Source: Actinospica durhamensis (GTDB taxonomy: Bacteria > Actinomycetota > Actinomycetes > Streptomycetales > Catenulisporaceae). Taken from it: a stretch of 34,226 bases of DNA. Under the pieces are notes generated by a model. That model was not told where the DNA came from and did no database searches. It saw only the letters and a list, made by a program, of their open reading frames with translations. The DNA lies in NCBI RefSeq assembly GCF_018139695.1, contig NZ_JAGSOG010000070.1:1-34226 (forward strand), given 5' to 3'. This document shows, piece by piece, positions 7,885-15,142 of the stretch (position 1 is its first letter; every line of letters begins with the position of its first letter). The position numbers and the translations under genes were made by a program.

Positions 7885-9620
7885 CGGCCGGCCCCCGCGC
7901 CGAAGCAGGGGTTGGGGATCTCCACGTACACCGACTGGGTGGCGAGCTCGCCCACCAGCTCGTCCAGACCGGCCGCGCGGGTGAGCAGGTTGCCCTTGCA
8001 GCGCAGCGTCGCGGCGGAGGTGAGCAGGTCGGTGGGGCGGTGGCCGCGCAGCGGGGCGAGCAGTTCGCCGGCCAGGCCGAGCAGCTCGCGCTCGTCGGCC
8101 AGGCCCGCGCAGCCGAGGGCGCCGACCAGGCCGAGCAGGTTGTTGATGCCGACGTAGTAGACCAGGCGCTCGGTGACCACGTCGTCGGCCACGATGGTGG
8201 AGCTGGCCTGGCCGAGCTCGGGGTCTCCGGCCAGCTGGGCCAGCTCGGCGATGCGCGAGGCGCGGTAGTAGAACCCTTGGTTGTCGCGGTACCACCCGGC
8301 CCCGGGGTAGCCGCGCTCGTCCAGCTGGATCAGCGTGTTCTGCATGTGGCCCTCGAGCGTGACGCCGAGTTCCGCGTCCAGCCAGAGCATCGGGGTGATC
8401 AGCCGTCCGACGTAGCCCGCGAACCAGTCCACGGTGACCGCGCGCACGTTCCGGCCGGCGCTGGCGGCCAGGCCGTGCAGATGCGAGGCGAGTTCGTGAG
8501 CGTGGCCGTCGGCGGCGATCTCGCCGCGGCCGAGGTCGGTCAGCGCGGCGACGCAGTAGACGTAGTCGGTCGGCCGGAACGGGGAGTGGCGGAAGGAGAC
8601 GTCGAGCCCTGGCACGCCGTCCACGGCGAGGTAGGCGGCGTCGGTGAGCATCCGGAAGTCGGGGTGCGCGGACAGCAGCCGGCTGCCGGCCGCCCCGGCG
8701 AACAGCCGGTGCGCCTCGACGCCGCGCACGAGTTCCTTGCGCAGGTTCTCCCGCTTGGAGTTGGTGATGTGCAGGCCCAGCGAGAGCTTGAGCATCACCG
8801 GCGCGTCCTGCCGGTAGACGGTGCGCAGCGAGGAGGTCGGGAACCAGCGCGCGCCGGAGCGGCCGCGGTGGCGCAGCCGGCCCTCGGCCAGCAGGGTGCG
8901 CACGGCCGGACGGCGCATCAGATCCGCGGCCTGCCAGGGGTGCGCCGGCACCAGGGCGCCGTCGTCCGGGAGGGTGCCGCTCAGGAACGCGGCCAGGTCC
9001 TGCGCGGTGGGGCCGAGTTCGCTCTCCTGCGCGATCAGCTCCCGGTCCACGCTGAACCAGTCGAGCTGGAAGCCGCCGCGCAGCTCCGGACAGTAGGACG
9101 GCTCGGTCAGCCCGTCCCGGCTCTTGGGCGTGGGGTGCAGCGGATGCCCGGCCAGCAGCGCCTGCTCGGCGGCCAGGAACGGGGTCGGGGCGCCGCCGGA
9201 GGCCGAGTCCGGCGGGGCCGGGCGCGCGGCCCGGTCGGCCAGGTGCACCGCGATCCGCTCGGCCGACTCGGCGGCCCGCTCGGCCAGCTGGTCGGCCGCG
9301 GCCGAGTGCGCCGGTCCCGCCTTGGCCATGTACCTGGCCAGTTCGCCCGGGTCGAGCACGCCGCCCTCGGTGCGGGCCGGGCCGAAGCGGTGCCAGCCGG
9401 CGGCGGACCAGTAGCGCACCGGGACGGTGACCGTGGCCTGGCCGATCTCGAGCACGAGCTCGGCGCCGTCCGGGCGGGTGACCCGGTTCTCCCTGATCCA
9501 GCAGCGCAGCAGCGTCTCGACGGAGAGCCGGGCGGCCGCCGCGGTCAGCTCCGCGTCGCCCGGCCGGGCCGCCGGGACGGAGGGTTCTGACACGGTCTGC
9601 GGCTGCGCCACTGTGTTCAC
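7881..9620 (-). CDS. rhbC: NIS siderophore synthetase, IucA/RhbC-like
   Basis: This is the first of two IucA/IucC-family synthetases in the operon, about 579 residues. Motifs include VPAHPWQ near residue 235, FPTSSLRTVYR, KLSLGLHITNSKREN (nucleotide and citrate region) and LEGHMQNTLIQLDERGYP, plus the C-terminal FhuF-like domain. By family logic it would condense citrate with the first N-acetyl-N-hydroxy-diaminopropane, leaving the second coupling to the RhbF-type enzyme. I chose GTG at 9620 because GAGGAAAG lies just upstream; an in-frame start at 9638 would overlap that site. A 175-base gap separates it from rhbB, the only real gap inside the operon, and its stop overlaps the acetyltransferase start. 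Confidence 0.92.
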   Translation of the reverse strand: MNTVAQPQTVSEPSVPAARPGDAELTAAAARLSVETLLRCWIRENRVTRPDGAELVLEIGQATVTVPVRYWSAAGWHRFGPARTEGGVLDPGELARYMAKAGPAHSAAADQLAERAAESAERIAVHLADRAARPAPPDSASGGAPTPFLAAEQALLAGHPLHPTPKSRDGLTEPSYCPELRGGFQLDWFSVDRELIAQESELGPTAQDLAAFLSGTLPDDGALVPAHPWQAADLMRRPAVRTLLAEGRLRHRGRSGARWFPTSSLRTVYRQDAPVMLKLSLGLHITNSKRENLRKELVRGVEAHRLFAGAAGSRLLSAHPDFRMLTDAAYLAVDGVPGLDVSFRHSPFRPTDYVYCVAALTDLGRGEIAADGHAHELASHLHGLAASAGRNVRAVTVDWFAGYVGRLITPMLWLDAELGVTLEGHMQNTLIQLDERGYPGAGWYRDNQGFYYRASRIAELAQLAGDPELGQASSTIVADDVVTERLVYYVGINNLLGLVGALGCAGLADERELLGLAGELLAPLRGHRPTDLLTSAATLRCKGNLLTRAAGLDELVGELATQSVYVEIPNPCFGAGAGR

Positions 9621-9652
9621 GTTTCTTTCCTCGGGCACTGACGGGCGGCGGC

Positions 9653-9705
9653 GGATCGGGGCGTGGTCGGATCGGGGCGTGGTCGGGGCGACGCGGATCG
9701 GGGCG
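9653..9705. repeat. 16-bp tandem repeat in the rhbB-rhbC gap
   Basis: Two perfect direct copies of GGATCGGGGCGTGGTC lie at 9653-9668 and 9669-9684, and a third partial copy, GGATCGGGGCG, at 9695-9705. They sit in the only spacer of the operon, 33-85 bases upstream of the rhbC start. They may be slippage products or operator-like elements; nothing in the sequence decides between these. Confidence 0.75.
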
Positions 9706-9795
9706 GAACGGGACGGCTCCGCGGCGGGCCGGGCCGCGCGGGCCCGGCGCCGGGCGCGGTGCGAGCCGCGGCGGCGCTCGGGGCGTGACGGGGCC

Positions 9796-11439
9796 TCAGG
9801 TCTCCGGGCGGTCGCGCTCGGCCGCGGTCCGCGCGATCAGGTCGAGCAGGGCGTCGAGCTCGGCCGCGGTGGTCTGCGGGCGCAACAGGGTGAGTTTGAG
9901 CCGGAGCGATCCGGGACCGGAGCCGGGCTCGGGCAGCCGGGTGCGGCCGATCACGGCGAGCCCGGCCGCGAGCAGGTCGCGCCGGACCGCCGCGTTGACC
10001 CGGTCCGGGTCGCCCTGCCGGGCCCGGTAGCGGAAGAGCACCGTGGTCAGGGCGGGCGGCAGGGCCAGCTCGAACCGCGGGTCGGCCTCGAACCTGGCCG
10101 CGACGTACGCGGCCTGGCCGAAGCAGCTCTCGATCATCCGGGTGTAGCCGGCCCGGCCGTGGTGGCGGCAGGCCGCCAGGATCTTCACGGCGTCTGCCCG
10201 GCGGGTGGTGCGCAGCGAGCGGCCGAGCAGGTTCGGGTAGCCCTCGGCCTCGTCGTCGAGGTCGCTGAGGTAGGCGACGCGGCGTGAGATCGGTGCGAGG
10301 GCCGCGGGATCGCGGGTGAGCAGCAGCCCGGCCGGGATGGTCTGCCAGCCCAGCTTGTGCAGGTCCACGCTCACACTGTCGGCGAGTTCGAGTCCTGTCA
10401 GCAGCGGCCGGCGCACGTCCGAGAGCAGCAGTCCCCCGGCGTACGCGGCGTCCACGTGGAACCAGGCGCCGTGCGCGCGGGCGGTCTGGGCGCAGGCGGC
10501 GAGCGGGTCCACGGCCCCGGCGTCGGTGGTGCCCGCGGTGGCGACCACGGCCGCGATCCGCTCGCCGCGGGCGGAGAGTTCGGCGGCGATGCGCATCAGC
10601 GCGCGCGGGTCGAGCCGGTGGTCGGCGAGCACCGGGACCGGGATCACGGCGCGTTCGCCGAGGCCGAGCTGGGCGGCGGCGCGGGCCAGGGAGAAGTGGG
10701 CCAGGCTCGAGGCCAGGATGCGCAGCCGGCCGCACGCGGCGGCGGGCAGGCCTGCCTCGGCCGGGTCGAGGCCGAAGCCGCGGCGCACCGCCTCGTCCCG
10801 GGCCAGCAGCAGCGCGAGGTGGTTGGACTCGGTGCCGCCCGAGGTGACCGAGCCCGCGCCGGGGGCGCCGAAGGCCAGCGCGCTGAACGCGGCGAGCACC
10901 TCGTCCTCCACCGCGCTCGGCGCCGCGCTCTGGTCCCACGAGTCCTGCGACGGGTTGAGCGCGCCGACCAGGGTGTCGGCCGCCATGGCGACCGGGTCGG
11001 GCGGGCAGTGCAGGTGGGCGACGGTGCGCGGATGGGCGGCGCGCACGGTCTGCTCCGGCAGGAACGCGGCCAGGGCGTCGAACGAGGCCGGGCCGAGGCC
11101 GACCTCGGGCAGCACCGGGGTGAACTCCCGGCGCACCCGCTCGGCCAGCGCGGCCGGGGAGCCGGGCGGCAGCGGCCGGGTGGGCGCGGGCACGAGCGCG
11201 CCGAGCATCTGCAGCAGCGCCGAGCCGTCCTGGTGGGGGGCGGCGTCGTCCCCGGCCGGGCTGGGCAGCAGATCGGCGACGGTGGGGGGCTCGGCGGTGG
11301 CGTCGTCGGCCGACTCGACGTCGATCTCCGGCGCGGGCGATTCGGCGCCGTGCGCCACCACTCCGTCGTACGCCTCGGCGGTGGCCAGGGCCGAGGCCTC
11401 CTCGGACTCGCCCGACTCCGACTTTCCGGTCCAGTTCAT
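9796..11439 (-). CDS. rhbB: PLP-dependent L-2,4-diaminobutyrate decarboxylase
   Basis: This is a group II pyridoxal-phosphate decarboxylase of about 547 residues. It shows TSGGTESNHLALLLARD, the cofactor aspartate in FHVDAAYAGG, and the Schiff-base lysine in VSVDLHKLGWQ near residue 362. Placed directly after a diaminobutyrate aminotransferase, it should convert L-2,4-diaminobutyrate to 1,3-diaminopropane, the amine backbone of rhizobactin 1021 and schizokinen. The ATG at 11439 overlaps the aminotransferase stop as ATGA. About 75 N-terminal residues are acidic and Ala/Glu/Ser-rich and look unlike the family core, which begins around LPPGSPAALAERVRREF. Other amino-acid decarboxylases share the fold, so substrate assignment rests on context. 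Confidence 0.9.
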   Translation of the reverse strand: MNWTGKSESGESEEASALATAEAYDGVVAHGAESPAPEIDVESADDATAEPPTVADLLPSPAGDDAAPHQDGSALLQMLGALVPAPTRPLPPGSPAALAERVRREFTPVLPEVGLGPASFDALAAFLPEQTVRAAHPRTVAHLHCPPDPVAMAADTLVGALNPSQDSWDQSAAPSAVEDEVLAAFSALAFGAPGAGSVTSGGTESNHLALLLARDEAVRRGFGLDPAEAGLPAAACGRLRILASSLAHFSLARAAAQLGLGERAVIPVPVLADHRLDPRALMRIAAELSARGERIAAVVATAGTTDAGAVDPLAACAQTARAHGAWFHVDAAYAGGLLLSDVRRPLLTGLELADSVSVDLHKLGWQTIPAGLLLTRDPAALAPISRRVAYLSDLDDEAEGYPNLLGRSLRTTRRADAVKILAACRHHGRAGYTRMIESCFGQAAYVAARFEADPRFELALPPALTTVLFRYRARQGDPDRVNAAVRRDLLAAGLAVIGRTRLPEPGSGPGSLRLKLTLLRPQTTAAELDALLDLIARTAAERDRPET

Positions 11440-12794
11440 GCTCGCCAGCCGGTGCTCGCCGCCGCGATGGAGGCCAGGACCAGGTCGCGTACCTGTTCCG
11501 CCTCCAGTTCCGTCATGATCAACGGTGGCAGTAGCCGCAGCACCGCGCCGTGACGGCCGCCGAGTTCCACGATCAGACCGCGCTCGAGGGCCTCGGTGCG
11601 CACCCGGCGGGCCAGGCCGGGCGCCGCGGGCCGGGCGCCGAGGGCGTCCGGGGCGACGTCGGGATCGACCAGGTCCACCCCGATCATCAGGCCCCGTCCA
11701 CGCACGTCGCCGATCGCGGGCAGGTGCGCGGCCGCCTCGGCGAGGTCCTCGCGCAGCCGGTCGCCGAGCTTGCGGGCGCGCTCGGTGAGGCTGTGCTCGA
11801 CGATGAAGCGCATGGTCGCGGTGCCGGCCGCCATGGCCAGCTGGTGGCCGCGGAAGGTGCCGGTGTGCGCGCCCTCGTCCCAGACGTCGTACTCGCCCCG
11901 GTAGACCAGCACCGCCAGCGGCAGTCCGCCGCCGATCGCCTTGGACAGCACCATCATGTCCGGCACCACCTCGGCGTGGTCCACGCCCCACAGTTCGCCG
12001 GTGCGCCCGAGGCCGGTCTGCACCTCGTCCGCGATCAGCGGGACGCGGTGCTCGGCGGCCAGGGTGCGCAGCGCGCGCAGCCAGCCGTCCGGGGCCGGGA
12101 TCACCCCGCCCTCGCCCTGCACCGGCTCCACCAGCATCGCGGCCGGCGGGGTCATCCCGCTGCCGGGGTCGTCGAACAGGCGCCTGGCGTGCTCGACCGC
12201 GATCCGCTCCCCCGCGATCCCGCCGACGCCGTACGGGCAGCGGTAGTCCTGCGGGAACGGCAGCCGGGTGACGCCCGCGTCCGGCACCCCGGCGACGCCG
12301 CGGGCGGCGACGCTGCCGGTGGCGGCGAGCGCGGCGGCGGTCATGCCGTGGTACGCGCCGGTGAAGGCGACCAGGCCGGTGCGCCCGGTGGCCGCGCGGG
12401 CCAGCTTGATCGCGGCCTCGACCGCGTCGGCCCCGCTCGGGCCGCAGAAGTGCAGCTTCGCGTCCCCGGCCAGGCCCGGCGGCAGCAGGCTGAGCAGAGT
12501 CTCGGTGAACGCGTCCTTGATCGGCGTGGCCAGGTCGAGCACGTGCAGCGGGGCGCCGTCGTCGAGCACCTTGCGGATGGCCTCGACCGCGACCGGGTGA
12601 TTGTGGCCGAGCGCGAGGGAGCCGGCGCCGGAGAGGCAGTCGAGGTAGCTGCGCCCGTCGGCCCCGTAGACGGTCATGCCCTCGGCCCGGACCGGGACGA
12701 CCGGCAGGTGCCGCGCGTAGCTGCGGGCCGAGGACTCCCTCGCCGCCTGTCTGGCCAGCACCTGGTCGGGATCGCAAAGCTCTTCGACGGTCAA
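11436..12794 (-). CDS. rhbA: Diaminobutyrate-2-oxoglutarate aminotransferase
   Basis: This is a class III pyridoxal-phosphate aminotransferase, 452 residues, the usual length for diaminobutyrate aminotransferases (RhbA/EctB/Dat type). Motifs are FCGPSGADAVEAAIKLAR, AFTGAYHGMT, the cofactor aspartate in LIADEVQTGLGRTG, the catalytic lysine in VLSKAIGGGLP near residue 284, and TFRGHQLAMAAG. It should transfer an amino group from glutamate to aspartate semialdehyde, giving L-2,4-diaminobutyrate for the next enzyme. No ectoine synthase or ectoine acetyltransferase lies nearby, so an ectoine role is unlikely. It is the first gene of the operon; translation starts at TTG 12794 with GAGGG upstream, and an iron box lies 38 bases further up. 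Confidence 0.92.
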   Translation of the reverse strand: MTVEELCDPDQVLARQAARESSARSYARHLPVVPVRAEGMTVYGADGRSYLDCLSGAGSLALGHNHPVAVEAIRKVLDDGAPLHVLDLATPIKDAFTETLLSLLPPGLAGDAKLHFCGPSGADAVEAAIKLARAATGRTGLVAFTGAYHGMTAAALAATGSVAARGVAGVPDAGVTRLPFPQDYRCPYGVGGIAGERIAVEHARRLFDDPGSGMTPPAAMLVEPVQGEGGVIPAPDGWLRALRTLAAEHRVPLIADEVQTGLGRTGELWGVDHAEVVPDMMVLSKAIGGGLPLAVLVYRGEYDVWDEGAHTGTFRGHQLAMAAGTATMRFIVEHSLTERARKLGDRLREDLAEAAAHLPAIGDVRGRGLMIGVDLVDPDVAPDALGARPAAPGLARRVRTEALERGLIVELGGRHGAVLRLLPPLIMTELEAEQVRDLVLASIAAASTGWRA

Positions 12795-12831
12795 GGCCTG
12801 CCCTCACTGACGATTCATCAGAAGATCGTTG

Positions 12832-12850
12832 TGAGGCAAGCCTTACCCAG
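12832..12850 (-). promoter_or_regulatory. IdeR/DmdR1-type iron box upstream of rhbA
   Basis: The 19 bases TGAGGCAAGCCTTACCCAG (plus strand) match the actinobacterial iron-box consensus TTAGGTWAGSCTWACCTAA at about 15 of 19 positions, counting degenerate ones. They form the expected inverted repeat (GGCAAGCC core). The box lies 38-56 bases before the rhbA start, where bound Fe(II)-repressor would block the promoter. This predicts induction of the operon by iron starvation. Confidence 0.75.
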
Positions 12851-12928
12851 GATTGGTGACGGAGTCAAACCCGCGTCACTACCGCGAGTGACAAGTAGCA
12901 AGAGTGTCGGTGAATGGACGAGACGCGA

Positions 12929-12960
12929 ACTGCCCCGCGATCGTTCGATCGCGGGGCAGT
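12929..12960 (-). terminator. Strong hairpin between hflX and rhbA
   Basis: A near-perfect inverted repeat with 15-base arms (ACTGCCCCGCGATCG and its complement) and a two-base centre lies 16 bases after the hflX stop codon. There is no T-tract. It should end hflX transcription and insulate the iron-regulated promoter that follows. Confidence 0.75.
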
Positions 12961-12975
12961 CGATGCGGCGTGGGA

Positions 12976-14406
12976 TCAGCTCAGGTACTCCGCCAGCGCC
13001 GCGTGCAGCGGGGCGTCGACCCGGGCCAGCACCCGGGTGCCGGTCTCCAGGTGCGTCTCGCTGAGCATCTCGCCGTGGGTGTGGATCCGGGCGAGCAGGT
13101 CGCCGCGGCCGTACGGGACCACCGCGTCCACCTCGAACTCGGGGTGGGGCAGGTCGGCCTCGATCGCGGCCAGCAGCTGCTCGATGCCCTCGCCGGTGCG
13201 GGCCGAGACCAGCACCGAGTGCGGCTCGCGGCGGCGCAGGCGGGCGACCACGTCCGGGTCGGCCGCGTCGGCCTTGTTGAACACCACGATCTCCGGGATC
13301 TCGGCGGCGCCGATCTCGTGCAGCACCTCGCGCACGGCGGCGAGCTGGCCCTCGGGGTCCGGGTCCGAGACGTCCACCACGTGCAGGATCAGGTCCGCCT
13401 CGATCACCTCCTCGAGGGTCGAGCGGAACGCCTCCACCAGCAGGTGCGGCAGGTGCCGGACGAATCCGACGGTGTCCGCGACGGTGTAGCCGCGTCCGCC
13501 CGCGGTCTCGGTCCGGCGCACGGTCGGGTCGAGGGTGGCGAACAGCGCGTCCTCCACCAGCACGCCCGCCCCGGTGATCCGGTTGAGCAGCGAGGACTTG
13601 CCGGCGTTGGTGTAGCCCGCGATCGCGACCGAGGGCACCGCGTTGCGGCGGCGCTCGTGCCGCTTGGCCACCCGGCCCTTGCCCAGGTCCGCGATCTCCC
13701 GGCGCATCTTGGCCATCTTCTCGCGGATCCGGCGGCGGTCGAGCTCGATCTTGGTCTCACCGGGACCGCGGGTGGCGATGCCGCCGCCCCCGGCCGTACC
13801 GCCGCCGCCCATCTGGCGCGAGAGCGACTGGCCCCAGCCGCGCAGGCGCGGCAGCATGTACTGCATCTGCGCCAGGGCGACCTGCGCCTTGCCCTCCTTG
13901 GACTTGGCGTGCTGGGCGAAGATGTCCAGGATCAGCGCGGTGCGGTCCACCACCTTGACCTTGACCACGTCCTCGAGGTGGATCAGCTGGGCCGGGGTGA
14001 GCTCCCCGTCGCAGATCACCGTGTCCGCGCCGGTCTCGGCGACGATGTCGCGCAGCTCCTTGGCCTTGCCCGAGCCGATGTAGGTGGCCGGGTCGGGCAG
14101 GTCGCGACGCTGGGTGACGCCCTCGAGGACCTCGGAGCCGGCGGTCTCGGCCAGCGCCGCGAGCTCACGCATCGAGGCGTCCGCCTCGGCGGCGCTACCC
14201 GAGGTCCACACGCCCACCAGCACCACGCGCTCCAGGCGCAGCTGCCGGTACTCGACCTCGGTGACGTCCTGGAGTTCGGTGGAAAGGCCGGCCACACGCC
14301 GCAGGGAATGCCGATCGGCAAGGTCGAACTGCTCGCCGTCGTAGTCGTTCCCCGCAGCGTTCCGGATCTGGTACTCGGAATCGACTTCGTAACGGGAGTT
14401 GGTCAT
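12976..14406 (-). CDS. hflX: GTPase HflX
   Basis: This is a 476-residue TRAFAC GTPase of the HflX family, which binds the 50S subunit and splits stalled or hibernating ribosomes under stress. The N-terminal HflX domain shows DPATYIGSGKAKEL. The glycine-rich linker GGGGTAGGGGIATRGPGE precedes the G domain. G motifs are GYTNAGKSSLLN (Walker A, near residue 265), DTVGFVRHLP (switch II) and VVFNKADA (NKxD). Length and domain order are normal. The ATG at 14406 has GAAGGG ten bases upstream. It stands alone: a terminator separates it from rhbA and a hairpin region from clgR. Confidence 0.96.
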   Translation of the reverse strand: MTNSRYEVDSEYQIRNAAGNDYDGEQFDLADRHSLRRVAGLSTELQDVTEVEYRQLRLERVVLVGVWTSGSAAEADASMRELAALAETAGSEVLEGVTQRRDLPDPATYIGSGKAKELRDIVAETGADTVICDGELTPAQLIHLEDVVKVKVVDRTALILDIFAQHAKSKEGKAQVALAQMQYMLPRLRGWGQSLSRQMGGGGTAGGGGIATRGPGETKIELDRRRIREKMAKMRREIADLGKGRVAKRHERRRNAVPSVAIAGYTNAGKSSLLNRITGAGVLVEDALFATLDPTVRRTETAGGRGYTVADTVGFVRHLPHLLVEAFRSTLEEVIEADLILHVVDVSDPDPEGQLAAVREVLHEIGAAEIPEIVVFNKADAADPDVVARLRRREPHSVLVSARTGEGIEQLLAAIEADLPHPEFEVDAVVPYGRGDLLARIHTHGEMLSETHLETGTRVLARVDAPLHAALAEYLS

Positions 14407-14469
14407 CTGTGCCCTTCAGCTTCTGCGGTGGTGAGCCGGGCTCGCTCGAGCCGGCCGTACTTCGATGGT

Positions 14470-14504
14470 GACACGCCCGGGCGGGCCCGGGCATGTCGTT
14501 TTTT
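14470..14504 (+). terminator. Orphan plus-strand hairpin with T-tract
   Basis: GACACGCCCGGG pairs with CCCGGGCATGTC (one mismatch) and is followed by six T residues at 14499-14504. This is the form of a classical intrinsic terminator reading left to right. No plus-strand gene ends here; both flanking genes, hflX and clgR, are on the minus strand. Confidence 0.5.
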
Positions 14505-14517
14505 CGCGCGCACGCAA

Positions 14518-14555
14518 CACGACCCCGCCCCGCGGGTGCGCGGGACGAGGCCGTG
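14518..14555 (-). terminator. Long hairpin downstream of clgR
   Basis: In minus-strand RNA a 17-base arm (CACGGCCTCGTCCCGCG) pairs with CGCGGGGCGGGGTCGTG through Watson-Crick and three G-U pairs, with a four-base loop. The wobble pairs occur only in the minus-strand transcript, which supports a role in that direction. It lies about 36 bases after the clgR stop codon. Confidence 0.65.
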
Positions 14556-14590
14556 GCCGGACGCTAGGAAGATCAGCGTGATGGATCGGA

Positions 14591-15142
14591 TCAGCGCAGT
14601 GCCAGCTGGGGGACCTGGCCGCTGCCGGCCACCGGCAGGCTGCCGGCGTTCAGGCCGCCGGGCAGGACCACGGGGTAGGCCAGCAGGTTCGGCGTGGCGG
14701 TCATGGTCGCGCCCACACCCGCGGCCGCGGGTACCCGGCGGCTGACCGGGCGGGCGGCCGGGCGCGTCCCGGGCCGGACGGCGCCGCGGGGCACCGGCTT
14801 CGCCAGCGGCATGCTCTTGACGGCACCGGAACCGGCCGCCGCACCCACCCGCGCGGTGGGAACCGGGGCGGCGACACCGATGCGCTCGGATTCGAGCTGT
14901 GCGGCCAGTTCGGCCGCGGCGAGCTCGATGGAGACCTCGCGTAGGACGTCGGACAGGCGGGCCTGCAGGGCGTCGCAGATGGCCGCGAGCAGCTCCGAGG
15001 ACGGCTCCTTCTGGCCGCGCTCGATCTCGGAGAGGTACCCGGGCGAGATTCTCGCCGCTGCGGCCAGTTGCCGCAGGGTACGGCCTTCGTCCTGGCGCTT
15101 GCGCCGAAGCACATCGCCGAGCAGGCGACGGATCAGGATCAT
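14591..15142 (-). CDS. clgR: XRE-family regulator ClgR (Clp/Lon regulon)
   Basis: This is a 183-residue DNA-binding regulator. The first 80 residues are the ClgR-type Cro/C1 helix-turn-helix domain, with LLGDVLRRKRQDEGRTLRQL, ISPGYLSEIERGQKEPSSEL and ICDALQARLSDVLREVS. ClgR activates clp protease and lon genes in streptomycetes and mycobacteria, and it usually neighbours pgsA, cinA and ftsK, as here. The start has a good GGGAGGGAGC site. The C-terminal 100 residues are Ala/Pro/Val/Gly-rich and unconserved to my eye, making it longer than many ClgR proteins. It ends QLALR rather than the alanine pair described as a ClpP recognition signal in Streptomyces ClgR. Confidence 0.88.
   Translation of the reverse strand: MILIRRLLGDVLRRKRQDEGRTLRQLAAAARISPGYLSEIERGQKEPSSELLAAICDALQARLSDVLREVSIELAAAELAAQLESERIGVAAPVPTARVGAAAGSGAVKSMPLAKPVPRGAVRPGTRPAARPVSRRVPAAAGVGATMTATPNLLAYPVVLPGGLNAGSLPVAGSGQVPQLALR

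Noticed and set aside
11436-12794. Aminotransferase as part of ectoine synthesis (ectB)
   Set aside because: No ectA, ectC or ectD homologue is adjacent; the next gene is a decarboxylase of the siderophore pathway.
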